Positions 51,517 through 54,987 of a stretch of DNA of 54,987 nt are shown here, one piece after another. The stretch covers positions 1 to 54,987 of the forward strand of contig CAJMGO010000009.1 in NCBI GenBank assembly GCA_905212975.1, in the 5' to 3' direction. Each line of letters begins with the position of its first letter. Position 1 is the stretch's first letter. The notes beneath the pieces are model-generated. The model did not search any database, was not told the DNA's origin, and saw only the letters and a program-made list of their open reading frames with translations. Both the position numbers and the translations under genes were made by a program. The DNA comes from CAJMGO01 sp900557305. Its GTDB lineage: Bacteria > Bacillota_I > Bacilli_A > RF39 > UBA660.

Positions 51517-52843
51517 AATTATAAATATATTAAAGAATAAAAATATAGTGATATTAGGTTTTGGTAAAGAGGGTAGATCTACTTATAAATTTATAAGAAA
51601 ATATTTAGATCAACATATAACTATAGCTGATATAAAAGATATAAGTCATGATGAATTATTAATTGGGGATAATAATTTATCTTTTAAGATAGGTGATGAT
51701 TATTTATCTAATTTAGATAGTTTTGATTTAATTATAAAATCTCCGGGTATCTCTTTTAAAGATATAGATACAAATTTAATATATGATAAAATTACTTCAC
51801 AACTTGAGCTTATGCTTTTGATTAATAGTAGAAATATAATTGGTGTTACTGGTACTAAGGGTAAAAGTACTACTTCTAGTTTAATATATGAAGTTTTAAA
51901 AAATAATAATAGGGATTGTTATTTACTTGGTAATATTGGTAATCCTATATTTGATGATATAGAAAAATATACTGATGATACATTACTTGTTATTGAAATG
52001 TCTAGTCATCAGCTTGAATTTATAAATAAATCTCCTCATATAGGTGTAATATTAAATTTATTTGAAGATCATTTAGATCATGCTGGTAGTGTTGAACACT
52101 ATCATGAATGTAAGCTAAATATGTTTAAATATATGAATGAAAATGATATAGGAATATATTGCTCTGATAATTATGTATTAAATAATTATGTGAAAATTGG
52201 TAATTATTTACCTTCTTTTATAAGTGTTAGTTTGGATAAAAAGTCAGATGTTTATATTGATAATGATTATGTATTTTATAATGGAAATAAATTATATGAT
52301 ATAAATTCTAAAAGAACGTTAATTGGTATGCATAATTTAGAAAATATTATGGTTGTTCTTTTAATAAGTAAATTACTTAATCTTGATTTGGATAAAAGTA
52401 TATATGCTATAAATAATTTTAAACCATTGGAACATAGATTAGAGTATGTTGGAACATATAATGATATTATATATTATAATGATTCTATTGCTACAATACC
52501 ACAGGCTACGATAAATGCTATAAACAGTTTAAAGTGTGTTGATACTCTTATATTTGGGGGTATGGATAGAGGAATAGATTATAGTAGTTTAGTTGATTAT
52601 CTGAATAATTGTGATGTAGAAAATTTGATTTGTATGCCATCTACAGGTTATAAAATTGGTAAATTAATAAAGAATAAGAATGTATATTTTATAGAAAATT
52701 TAAAAGATGCTGTAGAGCTTGCTAAAAAAATAACGTTAAAAAAACATATTTGTTTATTATCACCTGCCGCACCTAGCTATGAATATTTTAAGGATTTTAC
52801 AGAAAAGGGAAGAGTATACAAGGAGTATGTAAGAAATGATTAA
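51506..52843 (+). CDS. murD: UDP-N-acetylmuramoyl-L-alanine--glutamate ligase
   Basis: A 445-residue Mur ligase of the MurD type: N-terminal Rossmann-like domain ('VILGFGKEGRSTYKFIRKY'), 'IIKSPGIS', ATP loop 'GVTGTKGKSTTSSLIYEVL' (from about residue 113), 'EMSSHQLEF', 'NLFEDHLDHAGSVEHYHECK' and 'YNDSIATIPQATINAI'. Overlap with the MurL-like gene suggests it may be the MurD2 form that adds L-Glu instead of D-Glu; sequence alone does not settle the amino acid. The end overlaps the glycosylase gene by 8 bases. AAGGATTATGAT supplies a ribosome site inside murL. Confidence 0.9.
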   Translation: MIDKIINILKNKNIVILGFGKEGRSTYKFIRKYLDQHITIADIKDISHDELLIGDNNLSFKIGDDYLSNLDSFDLIIKSPGISFKDIDTNLIYDKITSQLELMLLINSRNIIGVTGTKGKSTTSSLIYEVLKNNNRDCYLLGNIGNPIFDDIEKYTDDTLLVIEMSSHQLEFINKSPHIGVILNLFEDHLDHAGSVEHYHECKLNMFKYMNENDIGIYCSDNYVLNNYVKIGNYLPSFISVSLDKKSDVYIDNDYVFYNGNKLYDINSKRTLIGMHNLENIMVVLLISKLLNLDLDKSIYAINNFKPLEHRLEYVGTYNDIIYYNDSIATIPQATINAINSLKCVDTLIFGGMDRGIDYSSLVDYLNNCDVENLICMPSTGYKIGKLIKNKNVYFIENLKDAVELAKKITLKKHICLLSPAAPSYEYFKDFTEKGRVYKEYVRND

Positions 52844-53675
52844 AATAAATGTTAATAATTTTAATTTAAAAGAGACTATAACATGTGGACAAATATTTAG
52901 ATATGAGGTAAATAATGATAATAGTTATACTGTAGTTATAAAAGATAGAGTTATAAAGTTATGGTATAAAGATAATATTTTATATGTAGATTCTAATAAT
53001 CAAGATAATTTAAAAGAGGTAGTTGAAGATTATTTGGATTTAAAAAGAGATTATGAAAAAATTGATAATGAATTAATAGATAAAAATCCTGATTTAAATG
53101 ATGTAATTAAGTATTGTAGTGGATTAAAGATGATTCAACAGGATCCATTTGAAACTTTAATATCATATATTATTTCAGCTAATAATAGGGTACCTATGAT
53201 ATCTAAAGTAGTTAATAATATAGCTTATACTTATGGGAAAAAAGTTGTTTTTGACGATAAAGATTATTATTTATTTCCTAGTGCTTTAGATATGAAAAGT
53301 TGTACTAAAGAGGTTTTAAGAAATTTAAAAGCTGGATTTAGGGATGAATATGTATATGATGTTGTAAATAGAATATTATCTGGTGAGTTTAATTTAGATA
53401 ATATAGAGAATATGGATTCTGATTCTGCATTAGAATATTTAAAAACTAATAAAGGAATAGGTGATAAAGTTGCTTCTTGTATTTTGCTGTTTGCTTATTC
53501 AAGATTTGATGTTTATCCAATTGATACTTGGGTAAAAAAGTATATGAAAGATAATTTTAATATTGATGGAATTAATGAAATTAAAAAATATTCAAAACAA
53601 TATTATGGAGATTATTCTGGACTTGTTATTCAATATATGTTTAATTATAGTAGAAATTTAAAAAAAGCTGATTAA
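52836..53675 (+). CDS. OGG1-type 8-oxoguanine DNA glycosylase
   Basis: A 279-residue HhH-GPD glycosylase/lyase of the OGG1/AlkA branch: N-terminal 'TCGQIFRYEV' beta domain, 'MIQQDPFETLISYIISANNRVPMI', the hairpin 'TNKGIGDKVASCILLFA' with catalytic Lys211, and 'DVYPIDTWVKKYM' with catalytic Asp230. It excises oxidised guanine and nicks the abasic site. It overlaps murD by 8 bases and ends the murL-murD-ogg transcript. With nfo, polA and the Y-family polymerase it gives a full base-excision set in this window. Confidence 0.9.
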   Translation: MIKINVNNFNLKETITCGQIFRYEVNNDNSYTVVIKDRVIKLWYKDNILYVDSNNQDNLKEVVEDYLDLKRDYEKIDNELIDKNPDLNDVIKYCSGLKMIQQDPFETLISYIISANNRVPMISKVVNNIAYTYGKKVVFDDKDYYLFPSALDMKSCTKEVLRNLKAGFRDEYVYDVVNRILSGEFNLDNIENMDSDSALEYLKTNKGIGDKVASCILLFAYSRFDVYPIDTWVKKYMKDNFNIDGINEIKKYSKQYYGDYSGLVIQYMFNYSRNLKKAD

Positions 53676-53687
53676 TCAGCTTTTTTT
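53661..53687. terminator. Bidirectional terminator
   Basis: AAAAAGCTGAT/ATCAGCTTTTT between convergent genes. Confidence 0.85.
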
Positions 53688-53907
53688 AGTAGTATCCTCC
53701 ATAGTAATAATAACTATTTGGATATGGATAATAATAATTGTTACTATAATATGGTCTTCCTCCACCATAGAATGCAGGCGCTACAACCGCTCCTGTTATT
53801 CCACCAAGTAGAAAAGGTGCTAAAAAACCCCCAGCAAATCTATCACTTGTGTATTGTATATTGTTATAAGCTGGATAATTATTATAAGATGAATAGTTTT
53901 GATACAT
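53686..53907 (-). CDS. Small Tyr/Gly/Asn-rich protein
   Basis: A 73-residue protein with a Tyr/Asn-rich head (MYQNYSSYNNYPAYNN), a hydrophobic Gly-rich centre (FAGGFLAPFLLGGITGAVVAPAFYGG) and a tail built almost only of Tyr, Pro, Asn and Gly. The ATG at 53907-53905 follows AAGGAGG by 7 bases; a start six codons earlier would sit on the ribosome site. The make-up resembles small coat or crust-like proteins of Bacilli and adhesive Tyr-rich peptides. No signal peptide. Function unknown. Confidence 0.7.
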   Translation of the reverse strand: MYQNYSSYNNYPAYNNIQYTSDRFAGGFLAPFLLGGITGAVVAPAFYGGGRPYYSNNYYYPYPNSYYYYGGYY

Positions 53908-53997
53908 AAAATTTACCTCCTTCATAATATTGTATGAAAAAGTTATAATATTGAAATTATTTTTTTATTCTTTCATATATTGTATTAGGGTGAACTT

Positions 53998-54840
53998 ATG
54001 AAGAAATTTTTACAATTTATGGGTGTGGCTACTATCATGTGTTTTAGTTTTTTTTATACTGAAAAAGCCGTAGATGTTGTAAAAGAATATGATGAAGTTT
54101 ATAAAAAAATAGAAGAAGTAAGTGAAAAATATAAGGTAACTCCAATTGATGCTTATATTGAGGGTAATACTATAATACCTGGTATAAGTGGTAAAAGTGT
54201 AAATGTTGATTTAAGCTATAGTAAAATGAAAAGATATGGTAAATATAATGATTCCTTGATTGTATTAGATGATGTTAAGCCGAGTATAAGTATATATGAT
54301 AATAAAGATAAATTTATTGTATCAGGTAATAAGAAAAAAAATTATATTTCAATTTTATTTTTAATAAAAGATATTAAAAATTTAAAATACATTTTAAATA
54401 TTCTTGATGGAAAAAATATTTCTGCTGATTTATTTTTAGATGGTAATTTTATTGAAAATAATATGAACGAATTTAATTCTATTGATTCAAAATATAATAT
54501 TGGAAATTTAAGTTACAATAGTGATTATTCTAATAGTTCTTTTCCATGGCTTGATAGTATTATAAAGAAAAAAATTAATAAAAACTATACATTTTGTTAT
54601 AGCTCTAATAATGATACAGATGTAGCTCATATTTGTTCTTTAAGTAATGATTTTACTGTTATACCCAGTATTGTTTTAAAGAGTAATTTTATATCAAATG
54701 TAAAGGATAAAATACAAAATGGTAGTATTATATCTATAACAGTTAATGATAGTAATAAAAAAGAACTTCCTATTTTGATAAATTATATAATTTCTAAAGG
54801 TTATGAGATTAAAACTTTAAATGAACATTTAAATGAATAA
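53998..54840 (+). CDS. Secreted, degenerate polysaccharide-deacetylase-like protein
   Basis: A 280-residue protein with an N-terminal signal or anchor (about 5-22) and a helical linker. A domain that recalls the NodB barrel follows: 'KNISADLFLDGNFIENN' in place of the family 'ATFFVxG', and a terminal 'PILINYIISKGYEIKTLNEHL' like the usual last helix and strand. The catalytic Asp-Asp and HxxxH motifs are absent, so deacetylase activity is unlikely; it may be a wall-binding or structural relative. AGGGTGAA precedes the ATG. Fold call is by eye and tentative. Confidence 0.5.
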   Translation: MKKFLQFMGVATIMCFSFFYTEKAVDVVKEYDEVYKKIEEVSEKYKVTPIDAYIEGNTIIPGISGKSVNVDLSYSKMKRYGKYNDSLIVLDDVKPSISIYDNKDKFIVSGNKKKNYISILFLIKDIKNLKYILNILDGKNISADLFLDGNFIENNMNEFNSIDSKYNIGNLSYNSDYSNSSFPWLDSIIKKKINKNYTFCYSSNNDTDVAHICSLSNDFTVIPSIVLKSNFISNVKDKIQNGSIISITVNDSNKKELPILINYIISKGYEIKTLNEHLNE

Positions 54841-54851
54841 TGTTCTTTTTT
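54823..54851 (+). terminator. Terminator after the deacetylase-like gene
   Basis: GAACATT/AATGTTC spanning the stop codon, then a T-run. Confidence 0.75.
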
Positions 54852-54883
54852 GTTAATATATGTAAATTATAATAATTATTGTA

Positions 54884-54913
54884 TTGACAAACACTTTTAT
54901 TGAATATTAAAAT
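54884..54913 (+). promoter_or_regulatory. Promoter of the second pilin-like gene
   Basis: TTGACA (54884-54889), 18-base spacer, TAAAAT (54908-54913). It is laid out like the promoter at 23411 but has no G-tract in the spacer. Confidence 0.6.
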
Positions 54914-54946
54914 ATAAGTAGAATAGTATAAGAGGAGTAATAAAAA

Positions 54947-54987
54947 ATGAAGAAAAAAGGATTTACATTAATAGAACTTTTAGCAGT
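54947..54987 (+). CDS. Second pilin-like gene, 5' end only
   Basis: Starts MKKKGFTLIELLA and is cut by the window edge. Its 41 bases are identical to the first 41 bases of the pilin-like gene at 23476, and the leader (AGAATAGTA...AGGAGT...TAAAAAATG) is closely related too. It carries the same class III prepilin signal, so at least two members of a surface or secretion pilin family lie about 31 kb apart. Confidence 0.9.
   Translation, partial: MKKKGFTLIELLA

Noticed and set aside
1..54987. TGA read as tryptophan (Mycoplasma code)
   Set aside because: Tryptophans in conserved positions are TGG and several genes end properly at TGA, so the standard bacterial code applies.

Overview
The window is one stretch of a strongly AT-rich, gene-dense bacterial chromosome that reads with ordinary stop codons: TGA ends several genes (for example the PBP gene at 36241-36243) and tryptophan is TGG. 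PolC next to DnaE, a T-box leader, class B sortase, rpmG/efp/pbpA order and Shine-Dalgarno sites of the GGTGAT/GGAGG type point to Firmicutes (Bacilli side). Very low GC with a complete wall pathway (murF, murD, PBP, sortase) fits an uncultured, walled, RF39-like 'Mollicutes-neighbour' gut lineage. The lineage assignment is inference.

Layout. 1-945 (minus strand): tail of a mobile element (TnpV-like gene, a start-less zinc-ribbon remnant, a small ORF) abutting the 3' end of a tRNA-Gly gene. 1139-4617: a membrane protein, a two-PBP2-domain sensor with a degenerate GGDEF domain, and a YihY/BrkB membrane protein. 4738-12725: rpmB (minus), DnaE, a Y-family polymerase, a degenerate HD-GYP protein and Tex. 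12905-16870: a FtsX-type ABC exporter with an ATPase on each side of one permease. 16953-21710: PolC. 21834-24486: a membrane-anchored XRE regulator, then a pilin-like gene whose promoter spacer holds a run of nine Gs. 24747-36243: housekeeping genes (SGNH-like protein, dusB, RDD protein, ackA, nrnA, a frameshifted small gene, tgt, metallophosphatase, DUF421, nfo, PBP). 36322-37121: rpmG and efp. 37238-39637: an NPKTG-anchored surface protein and its probable class B sortase. 39696-44734: a zinc-ribbon protein with QPVQ repeats, polA and a cation efflux protein. 44768-47660: a serine-type T-box controlling an RSH-like HD hydrolase plus serS, then thyA. 47668-48639 (minus): three tiny ORFs and a Cys-His-Asp protein with a different Shine-Dalgarno style. 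48755-53675: murF, a MurL-like epimerase, murD and an OGG-type glycosylase. 53686-54987: a Tyr/Gly-rich small protein, a degenerate deacetylase-like protein, and the start of a second pilin-like gene whose first 41 bases are identical to the first.

How it fits together. Much of the window is replication and repair (PolC, DnaE, PolA, DinB-like, Nfo, OGG, ThyA) and wall building (MurF, MurL/MurD, PBP, sortase). Intergenic spaces are extremely compact: a terminator U-tract often runs straight into an extended -10 box (TGnTATAAT) with the next ATG some 15-20 bases later. The most striking signals are the G9 tract between -35 and -10 of the pilin-like gene (a phase-variation architecture), the repeated pilin N-terminal cassette, the T-box-controlled alarmone-hydrolase-like gene, the MurL-MurD pair, and the small-ORF island after thyA.
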